Positions 10,362 through 18,188 of a stretch of DNA of 64,000 bases are shown one piece after another. The stretch covers positions 25,910-89,909 of the forward strand of contig NZ_KI518090.1 in assembly GCF_000479045.1 (NCBI RefSeq), given 5' to 3'. The number at the start of each line of letters is the position of its first letter. Position 1 is the first letter of the stretch. The translations under genes and the position numbers were made by a program. The notes below the pieces were generated by a model, which saw only the letters and a list, made by a program, of their open reading frames with translations, did no database searches and had not been told where the DNA came from. This DNA is from Cetobacterium somerae ATCC BAA-474 (GTDB lineage Bacteria; Fusobacteriota; Fusobacteriia; Fusobacteriales; Fusobacteriaceae).

Positions 10362-12443
10362 ATGAAAAAGCACCTAATCGGAATAATATCACTAGTAGCT
10401 TCTATAGTTTCATTTGGAGCAGAGGGAGAATATTTAGTAAAAGGGGTAGAGTTTAAAAACTTAAACGAAATACCTCAAGATGTTTTAATACAAAAGATGA
10501 GTTTAAAGAAAGGTCAAGTATTCTCAACAGAGGGATTATTAAAAGACTATAACAACATAAAGAAAAGTGATTATATAGACGAATTGGCTATTTATCCTCA
10601 AGTTTATGATGGAGGAATAAAACTAGTAGTAGACGTAAAAGAGAAAAAAGATACTAAAGAACTTTTAGAAAAGCAAGGTATTTTACCAGCTTCTGAAAGA
10701 GAGAGAGTAGATACGACATTAGTTGTTTCTAGTTTAGAAATAATTGGTAGTGTAAATGTTCCTGTTAATGAAGTTGCAAAGAAAATACCAATTAAAGTTG
10801 GAGGGTATTTTTCAAAAAATAAAATAATTAAAGGACAAAGAGAGCTTTTAGAAACAGGGATGTATAGAGAGGTTATACCTGATGTATACCAATACCCAGA
10901 AGGATTAGTTGTTGTGTATTCTGTTATTGAAAATCCAATTATAAATGGAGTTCAAATTAAGGGAAATACTAAATATACTACAGAAGAATTAAAAAGTTTA
11001 ATTAATATAGAACCAGGAAAAGTTTTAAATCTTAATAATCTGAGAGATGCTAGAGATAAAATATTAAAAAAATATAATGAAGATGGTTATGTTTTAGCTG
11101 AAATAGAAGATATTGATTTAACTGGTGGTAATGACTTAACAATAGTAATTAATGAAGGTACAGTGGATAAAGTTAATTTCACAAAAATGGTTACTAAACA
11201 AAAAGGTCAAAGAAGAAAAGCTACTGATACATTATTAAAAACTAGAGATTATGTAGTTGAAAGAGAAATAGAGATACAACCTGGTGAAGTATTTAATATA
11301 AATGATTATAATGAGACTGTATCAAATTTAATGAGAACAGGATATTTTAAAAATGTAAAATACGAAACAAAACCAGCACCAGGAGAAAATCAAGGTGTTG
11401 ACTTAGTTCTTCTATTAGAAGAGGAGAGAACTGCAACTTTACAAGGAGCGGTATCTTATGGATCAGAGATAGGATTACTAGGGATGTTATCAGTAAAAGA
11501 TATGAACTGGCAGGGTAAAGGGCAAGAGTTAGGAGTAACTTTTGAAAAATCAGATGAAAATTATACAAGTTTCTCAATCAATTTCTCAGATCCTTGGATA
11601 AAAGGTACAGATAGAATATCTTGGGGATGGAGTTTATATAAAAACGAATATGAAAATAGTGACAGTGTACTTTTCAATGAGACAGATACATATGGTGCTA
11701 AGTTAAATATAGGAAAAGGATTAACTAAAAACTTAAGATTAGGTTTAGGAACTAAAGCTGAATATATAACAGAAAAGGCTGATAAGTCGGAATTAGCAAT
11801 TTATTCTACTCCTGAAAATGATTTACTTAATAAATGGGGAGATAAGAGAAGTTATGGATTATTTAGTGTTTATCCGTCGATAACATATGATACAAGAAAT
11901 AGCTATTGGAATCCAACATCTGGTTGGTATGGAAAATATCAAGTTGAAGTAGGATATGCTGATACAATAGATTCTGGAACTTTTGCTAATACAACTTTAG
12001 AATTAAGAAAGTATCATAGAGGATTATTTAAAAATAATACATTTGCATATAGAGCTGTAGGAGGAGTTATGACTACAACTACTCCGGAATCTCAAAGATT
12101 CTGGGTAGGAGGAGGAAGTACTCTTAGAGGATACGATGGAGGATTCTACCAAGGAACACAAAAGATAACTGCAACAATAGAAAATAGAACTCAAATAAAT
12201 GATGTATTAGGATTTGTTCTATTCTCAGATATAGGAAGAGCATGGGATTATCAAGGGGAAGACCCAGGATATTTAAATGAAAAAAGAGATGCTAGATTCC
12301 CAGATGATATAGGAACAACAGTGGGAGTTGGATTAAGAGTTAATACACCAGTAGGACCATTAAGATTTGACTTTGGATGGCCAGTAGGAAATTCAGAAGA
12401 AAGTGGAATGAAATTCTACTTTAATATGGGACAATCATTCTAA
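10362..12443 (+). CDS. bamA: Outer-membrane protein assembly factor BamA
   Basis: 693 aa Omp85 protein. Signal peptide residues 1-20 (ending SFGA). I count four POTRA-like modules: about 24-96, 113-190, 191-265 and 266-350, the third starting PIINGVQIKGNTKYTTEEL. A 16-strand-type barrel follows from ~355 to the end, with the conserved VGGGSTLRGYDGG loop-6 motif near residue 580. The C-terminus MKFYFNMGQSF ends in the Phe expected of a beta-barrel signal. BamA inserts beta-barrel proteins into the outer membrane. Four POTRAs rather than the five of E. coli is my reading from the sequence and needs structural confirmation. Neighbours tamB, skp and lpxD fit. Confidence 0.95.
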   Translation: MKKHLIGIISLVASIVSFGAEGEYLVKGVEFKNLNEIPQDVLIQKMSLKKGQVFSTEGLLKDYNNIKKSDYIDELAIYPQVYDGGIKLVVDVKEKKDTKELLEKQGILPASERERVDTTLVVSSLEIIGSVNVPVNEVAKKIPIKVGGYFSKNKIIKGQRELLETGMYREVIPDVYQYPEGLVVVYSVIENPIINGVQIKGNTKYTTEELKSLINIEPGKVLNLNNLRDARDKILKKYNEDGYVLAEIEDIDLTGGNDLTIVINEGTVDKVNFTKMVTKQKGQRRKATDTLLKTRDYVVEREIEIQPGEVFNINDYNETVSNLMRTGYFKNVKYETKPAPGENQGVDLVLLLEEERTATLQGAVSYGSEIGLLGMLSVKDMNWQGKGQELGVTFEKSDENYTSFSINFSDPWIKGTDRISWGWSLYKNEYENSDSVLFNETDTYGAKLNIGKGLTKNLRLGLGTKAEYITEKADKSELAIYSTPENDLLNKWGDKRSYGLFSVYPSITYDTRNSYWNPTSGWYGKYQVEVGYADTIDSGTFANTTLELRKYHRGLFKNNTFAYRAVGGVMTTTTPESQRFWVGGGSTLRGYDGGFYQGTQKITATIENRTQINDVLGFVLFSDIGRAWDYQGEDPGYLNEKRDARFPDDIGTTVGVGLRVNTPVGPLRFDFGWPVGNSEESGMKFYFNMGQSF

Positions 12444-12470
12444 TAAATATATATATATGGAGGATTCACA

Positions 12471-12956
12471 ATGAAGAAAATAGCAATAATAGCAATGTTA
12501 GCAGCAGTATCTACATCTGCTTTCGCATTAAAAGTAGGATATGTAAATAGTCAAGAGTTATTTGCAAAATACTCACAAACAAAAGTTATTAGAGATAATT
12601 TAACTAAAGAAAAACAAACTTTAGAGACTACATTACAAAAGAAAGAGATTGAATTACAAAAACTTCAAGTTGAATTACAAGGAAAAGGGAAAGATGTAAC
12701 TGAAGCTGAAAAAAAGGCTTTTGAAGAAAAAGTTGCAGCATTTCAAAAATTAGTAAGAGAGTCTCAAGCTAAACTTTCAAATGAAGAAGCAAAAAAAATG
12801 CAAGAGATAGATAGATTAATAAATATTTCTATTCAAAACGTAGCAAGATCAGATAAGTATGACTATGTTCTTGAGCAAGGTGCAATTAAATTTGGAGGAG
12901 AAAATATAACTCCAAAAGTGTTAAATGTTATGGAAAAAAGTAAAAAAGTAAACTAA
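12471..12956 (+). CDS. skp: OmpH/Skp family periplasmic chaperone
   Basis: 161 aa. The signal peptide is cleaved after SAFA (residue 19), giving a mature protein starting LKVGYVNSQELF, the classical OmpH/Skp start. The centre (residues 40-115) is a strongly charged coiled coil rich in K, E and Q, the jellyfish arm of Skp. Skp holds unfolded outer-membrane proteins in the periplasm for BamA. bamA-skp-lpxD is a conserved order in diderm bacteria. SD GGAGG lies before the ATG, 27 nt after bamA. Confidence 0.9.
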   Translation: MKKIAIIAMLAAVSTSAFALKVGYVNSQELFAKYSQTKVIRDNLTKEKQTLETTLQKKEIELQKLQVELQGKGKDVTEAEKKAFEEKVAAFQKLVRESQAKLSNEEAKKMQEIDRLINISIQNVARSDKYDYVLEQGAIKFGGENITPKVLNVMEKSKKVN

Positions 12957-12977
12957 TAAAAAATAGAGAGGGATAAA

Positions 12978-13976
12978 ATGACTTATAAAATAGATGAGTT
13001 AATAACCCTTCTTGAATGTGAGGTAAAGGGAGATGCCAAGGTAAACATTACAGGGTTATCTCCCTTTTTTCAAGCTGAAGAAGGAGAAGTAACTTTTGCA
13101 TCAGATGAAAAATTTTTAAAAAAATTAGACGAAACTAAAGCAAGTGTTGTAATTGTTCCATTTGGAATGGTATTACCAGAAAATGGAAAGACATATTTAC
13201 TAGTAAAGGATAATCCAAGAGTTTTAATGCCTAAGTTATTAGCATTTTTTAAAAGAAAGCTGAAAAAAATGGAAAAATTAGTTGAAGAATCAGCTATAAT
13301 AGGTGAAGGAACAACTGTTGGAATAAATGCTTATATTGGGCATGATGTTAAACTTGGAAAAAATGTAATGATTTATCCAAATGTAACAATATGTGAAGGG
13401 GTCGAGATAGGGGATAATACAGTAATTTATCCAAATGTAACAATAAGAGAGTTTTGTAAAATTGGAAAAGAGTGTGTTATTCAACCAGGAGCAGTAATTG
13501 GATCAGATGGATTTGGTTTTGTAAAGGTAAATGGAAATAATACAAAAATAGATCAGATAGGATCTGTAATTCTTGAAGATTTTGTAGAAATAGGTGCCAA
13601 TACAACAATTGATAGAGGAACGATTGGAAATACAGTAATTAAAAAATATACAAAAATAGATAATCTGGTTCAAATTGCTCATAATGATATAATTGGTCAA
13701 AACTGCTTAATCATATCTCAAGTAGGAATAGCTGGAAGTACTGAAGTGGGAGATAATACAACTTTAGGTGGACAAGTTGGAGTTGCAGGACATATTAAGA
13801 TTGGTAGCAATGTAATGGTTGGAGCAAAATCCGGTATTATAGGAAATGTTGATGATAATCAGGTTTTAGCTGGACACCCATTAATGAATCTAAAAGATGA
13901 CTTAAAAGTAAAAGCTGCTCAAAAGAAATTACCAGAACTATTAAAAAGAGTAAAAGAGCTGGAAAAGAAACTTTAA
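12978..13976 (+). CDS. lpxD: UDP-3-O-acylglucosamine N-acyltransferase LpxD
   Basis: 332 aa, normal LpxD length. The N-terminal uridine-binding domain (1-100) includes FFQAEEGEVTFASDEKFL. Left-handed beta-helix hexapeptide repeats span about 105-300. The catalytic His sits in VQIAHN near residue 235. A C-terminal helix ends KRVKELEKKL. LpxD adds the N-linked acyl chain to UDP-3-O-acylglucosamine in lipid A synthesis, so the organism makes lipopolysaccharide. Last gene of the envelope run; a strong terminator follows at 13993. Confidence 0.95.
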   Translation: MTYKIDELITLLECEVKGDAKVNITGLSPFFQAEEGEVTFASDEKFLKKLDETKASVVIVPFGMVLPENGKTYLLVKDNPRVLMPKLLAFFKRKLKKMEKLVEESAIIGEGTTVGINAYIGHDVKLGKNVMIYPNVTICEGVEIGDNTVIYPNVTIREFCKIGKECVIQPGAVIGSDGFGFVKVNGNNTKIDQIGSVILEDFVEIGANTTIDRGTIGNTVIKKYTKIDNLVQIAHNDIIGQNCLIISQVGIAGSTEVGDNTTLGGQVGVAGHIKIGSNVMVGAKSGIIGNVDDNQVLAGHPLMNLKDDLKVKAAQKKLPELLKRVKELEKKL

Positions 13977-13992
13977 AAATAATAAAATAAAG

Positions 13993-14038
13993 AAAAATCT
14001 AAAGAGGTTAAATCAACTTTAGATTTTTTATTTTTTTG
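13993..14038 (+). terminator. Intrinsic terminator after lpxD
   Basis: AAAAATCTAAAG (13993-14004) pairs with CTTTAGATTTTT (14017-14028), a perfect 12-bp stem with a 12-nt loop, followed by a T-rich tract to about 14037. Confidence 0.88.
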
Positions 14039-14048
14039 AAGAAAGGTA

Positions 14049-14077
14049 TTTAATTTAAAGGTGTAACATGATACAAT
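14049..14077 (+). promoter_or_regulatory. Possible promoter for the DUF2344 gene
   Basis: A TACAAT -10 at 14072-14077, with TTTAAT 17 bp upstream (14049-14054). The -35 is weak. It is the only candidate between the lpxD terminator and the next gene. Confidence 0.45.
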
Positions 14078-14107
14078 ATATTAAAATAAAAAAAATGAGG
14101 TAGTTTA

Positions 14108-14695
14108 ATGAAAAAGAGAATAACTTTTGATAAGTATGGTGAAATGAGATTTATATCCCATTTGGATATGCTTAGATTTGCAGATAGATTATTAAAGAAA
14201 GCTCATATACCTATGAAATATACTCAAGGATTTCATCCAAGACCAAAGATATCCTTAGGAAATCCAGTATCTTTAGGAACAGAAGCTTTTAATGAATTAA
14301 TGGATATAGAGTTATCAGAAATGATGACAAATGAAGAGGTAATGGAAAGAATGAACTCTGCAGCAGTTCCAGGATTTAAAGTAACTAAAGTAGAAACAAT
14401 CGAAGATAAAAGAAGTATTGTAGATGTATATACAAATGCTATATTTGAAATAACAGGTTCTAAAAGTGATATAGATACCTTAGAAACTCTATTTAATCAA
14501 GAGGAAATAATTGAGCGAAAAGAGAAAAAAGGAAAGATATCAGAAAGAAACTTAGGAGAAAGAGTTAAAGATTTTTCAAGAGTAGATGACACAATAAACT
14601 TAGAATTGGTTAATACTTCACCAAACTCTTTTTTAATCTTAGCAGGAGTAGATATAAAGGACGTACATATAATAAAAAAAGGTTATAAAATCTAA
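14108..14695 (+). CDS. TIGR03936-type DUF2344 protein (radical-SAM-linked)
   Basis: 195 aa. KKRITFDKYGEMRFISHLDMLR, YTQGFHPRPKISLGNPVSLGTE and NELMDIEL are hallmarks of DUF2344, a domain usually fused to, or encoded beside, a TIGR03960 radical-SAM protein. Here no radical-SAM gene is adjacent: lpxD is upstream behind a terminator and serS is downstream. The biochemical role of the domain is not established; the pairing suggests tRNA or ribosome-related modification. SD GAGG precedes the ATG. The call of the family is firm, the function is not. Confidence 0.82.
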   Translation: MKKRITFDKYGEMRFISHLDMLRFADRLLKKAHIPMKYTQGFHPRPKISLGNPVSLGTEAFNELMDIELSEMMTNEEVMERMNSAAVPGFKVTKVETIEDKRSIVDVYTNAIFEITGSKSDIDTLETLFNQEEIIERKEKKGKISERNLGERVKDFSRVDDTINLELVNTSPNSFLILAGVDIKDVHIIKKGYKI

Positions 14696-14726
14696 AACAT
14701 ATAATTAATTATAAAGGAGAAAAGCT

Positions 14727-15998
14727 ATGCTAGATTTAAGATTTATTCGTGAAAACATTGATATGTTACAAGAAATGCTTGTAAACAGAGGAAGCAATAT
14801 TGATCTTCAAGAGTTTGTAAAATTAGATACAGAGAGAAGAGAGATTTTATCCAAAGTTGAAATGCTAAAAAATAAAAGAAATACAGAGTCTGCAGAAGTA
14901 GCTAGAAGAAAAAAGGCAGGAGAGGATGCTTCTGAAATTATAGCTGAGATGGGAAAAGTTTCTGCTGAAATAAAAGAACTAGATGCAAAACTTGCAGAAG
15001 TAGAAGAGAAGGTAACATATTTCCAAATGACATTTCCAAATATGTACCACTCAAGTACTCCTATCGGAAAAGACGAAGAGGATAATGTTGAAATAAGAAG
15101 ATGGGGAACACCTAGAGAGTTTACTTTCCAACCAAAAGAGCACTGGGAAATAGGAGAAAATCTTGAAATTTTAGACTTTGAAAGAGGAGCAAAATTAGGA
15201 GGTTCAAGATTTGTAGTATATAGAGGAGCAGCAGCAAGATTAGAGAGAGCTTTAATTAGCTTTATGCTAGATACTCATACAACAGAGCATGGATACACAG
15301 AGCATCTAACACCATTTATTGTAAAAAGAGATATTTGTGAAGGAACAGGACAATTACCAAAATTTGAAGAGGATATGTATAAGACAACTGATGATATGTT
15401 CTTAATTTCAACATCAGAAATAACATTAACAAATATACATAGACAAGAGATATTAAATGAAAGTGATTTACCTAAATATTATACAGCTTATTCACCTTGT
15501 TTCAGAAGAGAGGCTGGTTCTTATGGAAGAGATATGAAAGGGTTAATAAGATTACATCAATTTAATAAAGTTGAAATGGTAAAGTTAGCAACACCTGAAA
15601 CATCATATGATGAGCTAGAGAAAATGGTTGCTAATGCAGAAACAATATTACAAAGATTAGGATTACCATATAGAGTTATTCAATTATGTTCTGGAGATAT
15701 GGGATTTGGAGCAGCTAAAACTTATGATTTAGAAGTATGGTTACCTGGTCAAAATAAATTTAGAGAGATTTCATCTTGTTCTAACTGTGGAGATTTCCAA
15801 GCTAGAAGAATGGGACTAAAATATAGACCAGAAGGAAATTCGAAAAGTGAATTCTGTCATACATTAAATGGATCAGGATTAGCAGTAGGTAGAACTCTAG
15901 TAGCAATTATGGAAAATTATCAACAAGAGGATGGATCATTCTTAATACCAGAAGTTTTAGTACCATATATGGGTGGTATGACTGTTGTTAAAAAGTAG
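14727..15998 (+). CDS. serS: Seryl-tRNA synthetase
   Basis: 423 aa, normal bacterial SerRS length. The N-terminal long coiled-coil arm (about 30-100) binds the tRNA-Ser variable arm. Class II motifs follow: TSEITLTN, motif 2 in [21 protein letters not shown], and motif 3 with [18 protein letters not shown]. It charges tRNA-Ser and tRNA-Sec with serine. SD AAAGGAGAA lies before the ATG. The 3' end appears to overlap the next gene by 14 nt. Confidence 0.97.
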   Translation: MLDLRFIRENIDMLQEMLVNRGSNIDLQEFVKLDTERREILSKVEMLKNKRNTESAEVARRKKAGEDASEIIAEMGKVSAEIKELDAKLAEVEEKVTYFQMTFPNMYHSSTPIGKDEEDNVEIRRWGTPREFTFQPKEHWEIGENLEILDFERGAKLGGSRFVVYRGAAARLERALISFMLDTHTTEHGYTEHLTPFIVKRDICEGTGQLPKFEEDMYKTTDDMFLISTSEITLTNIHRQEILNESDLPKYYTAYSPCFRREAGSYGRDMKGLIRLHQFNKVEMVKLATPETSYDELEKMVANAETILQRLGLPYRVIQLCSGDMGFGAAKTYDLEVWLPGQNKFREISSCSNCGDFQARRMGLKYRPEGNSKSEFCHTLNGSGLAVGRTLVAIMENYQQEDGSFLIPEVLVPYMGGMTVVKK

Positions 15999-16455
15999 TC
16001 TTTTAATTTTATTTGTTTTGAATCTATTTGTTAAAAATATGACGGTATTGGGAGTTCTTCTTTTTATTGGAGTTGTATTGAATATTATATTCAATAAAGA
16101 ACTTTTAAAACATTTAAAGAAATTAAAATTTCTTATATTTATATATTTAACTACTTTTTTGGCTCAGATATATTATCATCAAGAGGGAGAGGTTCTATTT
16201 AAAATTTACAGTATATATGTTACAAAGGGTGGAATCTTAAATTTTGCTTCAAGCTTTTTAAGGATTATAAATTTAATTCTTTTATCTTGGTTAGTAAATA
16301 CTCAAAATATATTGCCCAAAAGTCTATCTTCATACCAAAGGGTAATAGAAGATGTAATAGAGTTAATACCTGAGGTTTTTAAGATATTTAAAAGTAAAAG
16401 AAAGATAAAGTGGTTTTTTAGATATATTTTAAGTCAAATAAAGATAAAAAACTAA
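15985..16455 (+). CDS. Small membrane protein resembling EcfT/CbiQ core
   Basis: 156 aa if the TTG at 15985 is used; it has GGGTGG 8 nt upstream but lies inside the serS end, so the start is uncertain. Membrane segments are at about 4-35, 48-65 and 85-105, and the C-terminus is basic. The stretch [25 protein letters not shown] resembles the region of energy-coupling-factor T components (CbiQ/EcfT) that precedes the coupling helices. The protein is much shorter than a full EcfT (about 260 aa), and no ECF ATPase genes adjoin it. It could be a reduced EcfT-like protein or an unrelated fusobacterial membrane protein. Translationally coupled to serS. Confidence 0.55.
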   Translation: MLKSSLLILFVLNLFVKNMTVLGVLLFIGVVLNIIFNKELLKHLKKLKFLIFIYLTTFLAQIYYHQEGEVLFKIYSIYVTKGGILNFASSFLRIINLILLSWLVNTQNILPKSLSSYQRVIEDVIELIPEVFKIFKSKRKIKWFFRYILSQIKIKN

Positions 16456-16467
16456 TAGTTTCAAAAA

Positions 16468-16496
16468 TTGATTTTAGTGTAAAAATTTGTTATATT
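16468..16496 (+). promoter_or_regulatory. Promoter of fba
   Basis: TTGATT (16468-16473), 17-bp spacer, TATATT (16491-16496) with an extended TGT before the -10. It lies 32 nt before the ATG. Confidence 0.72.
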
Positions 16497-16527
16497 AATA
16501 GATGAATAAAATATTAGGAGGAAAATT

Positions 16528-17505
16528 ATGTCATATAATTACAAAGATTTAGGATTATCTAATACTAGAGAAATGTTCGCAAAAGCTAACAAAGAGCACT
16601 ATGCTGTTCCAGCATTTAACTTCAATAATATGGAGCAAATGCTTGCAATCGTTGAAGCTTGTGCTGAGATGGGATCACCAGTTATATTACAATGTTCAAC
16701 AGGAGCATTAAAGTATATGACAAAAGAGGTTACTCCACTTTTAGCTAAGGCAGCTGTAGACAGAGCAAGAGCTATGGGATCAGATATTCCAGTAGCACTT
16801 CACTTAGATCACGGACCAAGCTTAGATGCAGTAAAATCATGTATAGATGCAGGATTCTCATCAGTAATGATCGATGGATCTCACTATTCATTTGACGAGA
16901 ATATAGCAATCACAAAAGAAGTTGTTGAATATGCAAAGAAATTTGACGTTACAGTAGAAGCTGAATTAGGAGTTCTTGCTGGAGTAGAAGATGACGTTGT
17001 TGCTGAGCACAGCATATTTACAAATCCTGATGAGGTTGAAGAGTTTGTATCAAGAACTGGAGTGGATTCATTAGCTATCGCTATTGGAACTTCACATGGA
17101 GCTCACAAATTCAAACCTGGAACAAATCCAAAGTTAGAGTTAGAAATATTAGCTGAAATCGAAAGAAGAATCCCAGGATTCCCAATCGTATTACACGGAT
17201 CATCAGCAGTACCTCAAAAATATGTTGAAGAGATCAAAAAATATGGTGGAGTATTAAAAGACGCTATTGGAATCCCTAACACTGAGTTAATGGGAGCAGC
17301 AAAATCAGGTGTTGCAAAAATAAACGTAGATACAGATGGAAGACTTGCATTTACAGCAGGAGTAAGAAGAGTATTTGCTGAGCAACCTGGAGAGTTCGAT
17401 CCAAGAAAATATTTAGGTGTTGCAAAAGAAGAGATGAAATCATACTATAAAGAAAAAATTAAAGAAGTTTTCGGATCAGAGAACGCTTACAAAGCAGCAA
17501 AATAA
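16528..17505 (+). CDS. fba: Class II fructose-1,6-bisphosphate aldolase
   Basis: 325 aa. It cleaves fructose-1,6-bisphosphate to DHAP and glyceraldehyde-3-phosphate in glycolysis. Zinc and active-site motifs of the class II family are visible: VALHLDHGPS near residue 90 (catalytic Asp and metal His), EAELGVLAGVEDD near 145, SHGAHKF near 190 and VLHGSSAVP near 222. Codon use contains more C-ending and optimal codons (TTC, ATC, AAC, GAC) than neighbours, as expected for a highly expressed glycolytic gene. It is monocistronic with strong promoter and terminator. SD AGGAGG lies 7 nt before the ATG. Confidence 0.96.
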   Translation: MSYNYKDLGLSNTREMFAKANKEHYAVPAFNFNNMEQMLAIVEACAEMGSPVILQCSTGALKYMTKEVTPLLAKAAVDRARAMGSDIPVALHLDHGPSLDAVKSCIDAGFSSVMIDGSHYSFDENIAITKEVVEYAKKFDVTVEAELGVLAGVEDDVVAEHSIFTNPDEVEEFVSRTGVDSLAIAIGTSHGAHKFKPGTNPKLELEILAEIERRIPGFPIVLHGSSAVPQKYVEEIKKYGGVLKDAIGIPNTELMGAAKSGVAKINVDTDGRLAFTAGVRRVFAEQPGEFDPRKYLGVAKEEMKSYYKEKIKEVFGSENAYKAAK

Positions 17506-17515
17506 TTAAACAATT

Positions 17516-17547
17516 AAAACCTGTAGATTATGTCTACAGGTTTTTTT
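17516..17547 (+). terminator. Strong intrinsic terminator of fba
   Basis: AAAACCTGTAGA (17516-17527), a 5-nt loop, then TCTACAGGTTTT (17533-17544) and a T run. Textbook rho-independent terminator. Confidence 0.95.
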
Positions 17548-17574
17548 ATTTGAAAATTTAAATTGTTCTAGCTA

Positions 17575-17603
17575 TTGATTTTTTAAAAAAAATATAGTAA
17601 TAA
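17575..17603 (+). promoter_or_regulatory. Probable promoter of hydCBA
   Basis: TTGATT (17575-17580), 17-bp spacer, TAATAA (17598-17603). The -10 is non-consensus, so the assignment is moderate. No clear Rex palindrome was seen near it. Confidence 0.5.
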
Positions 17604-17653
17604 AATAGAATAAATTCTTTGGGAAAAATTAAAATGAAAAATAGGAGGTAAAA

Positions 17654-18148
17654 ATGGCTTGTGATAATAAATTAAAAAAAGAGATGTTTGAAGAGTTAAA
17701 GAAGTATATAAGTGAGATTGAAGAAAAAAATGGAGCATTAATCTCTGTACTTCATAAAGGACAAGAGATTTTTGGATATTTACCACAAGAAGTACAGGAG
17801 TTTATAGCAAAAGAGATGAATATTCCAATTGCTAAAGTGTATGGAGTGGTAAGTTTTTATCATTTCTTCTCAATGAAACCAAAAGGAAAGCATCCGATAT
17901 CAGTTTGTATGGGTACAGCTTGTTATGTTAGAGGGGCTGAAAAAGTTTTAAATAGTGTAAAAAATTACTTAGGAATTGATGTAGGAGAAACAACAGAGGA
18001 TGGATTGTTTTCTATAGATGCATTAAGATGTGTTGGAGCATGTGGACTAGCTCCAGTAGTTTTAATAGGAAAAGATGTTTATGGAAAAGAAGAGGTTAAA
18101 GATATGAAAAAAATCTTAGAAAAATATAGGAAAGAAGCATCAAAATAG
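17654..18148 (+). CDS. hydC: Electron-bifurcating [FeFe]-hydrogenase small subunit HydC (NuoE-like)
   Basis: 164 aa, NuoE/HndA family thioredoxin-fold [2Fe-2S] protein. The four cluster cysteines are seen in CMGTACYVRGAEKV (residues ~92-105) and RCVGACGLAPV (~132-142). The N-terminal helical part includes LPQEVQEFIAKEMNIP and KVYGVVSFYHFF. In NADH-linked hydrogenases this subunit relays electrons together with HydB. Following genes hydB and hydA complete the trimer. SD AGGAGG lies 6 nt before the ATG. Confidence 0.92.
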   Translation: MACDNKLKKEMFEELKKYISEIEEKNGALISVLHKGQEIFGYLPQEVQEFIAKEMNIPIAKVYGVVSFYHFFSMKPKGKHPISVCMGTACYVRGAEKVLNSVKNYLGIDVGETTEDGLFSIDALRCVGACGLAPVVLIGKDVYGKEEVKDMKKILEKYRKEASK

Positions 18149-18188
18149 AGGATCGATATTACATTAAAAGTATTTTAGGAGGCTAATT

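Noticed and set aside
13290..13700. Two Tyr/Asn/Ile-rich minus-strand frames that repeat each other
   Set aside because: Complement of the hexapeptide repeats in lpxD, hence the apparent repetition.
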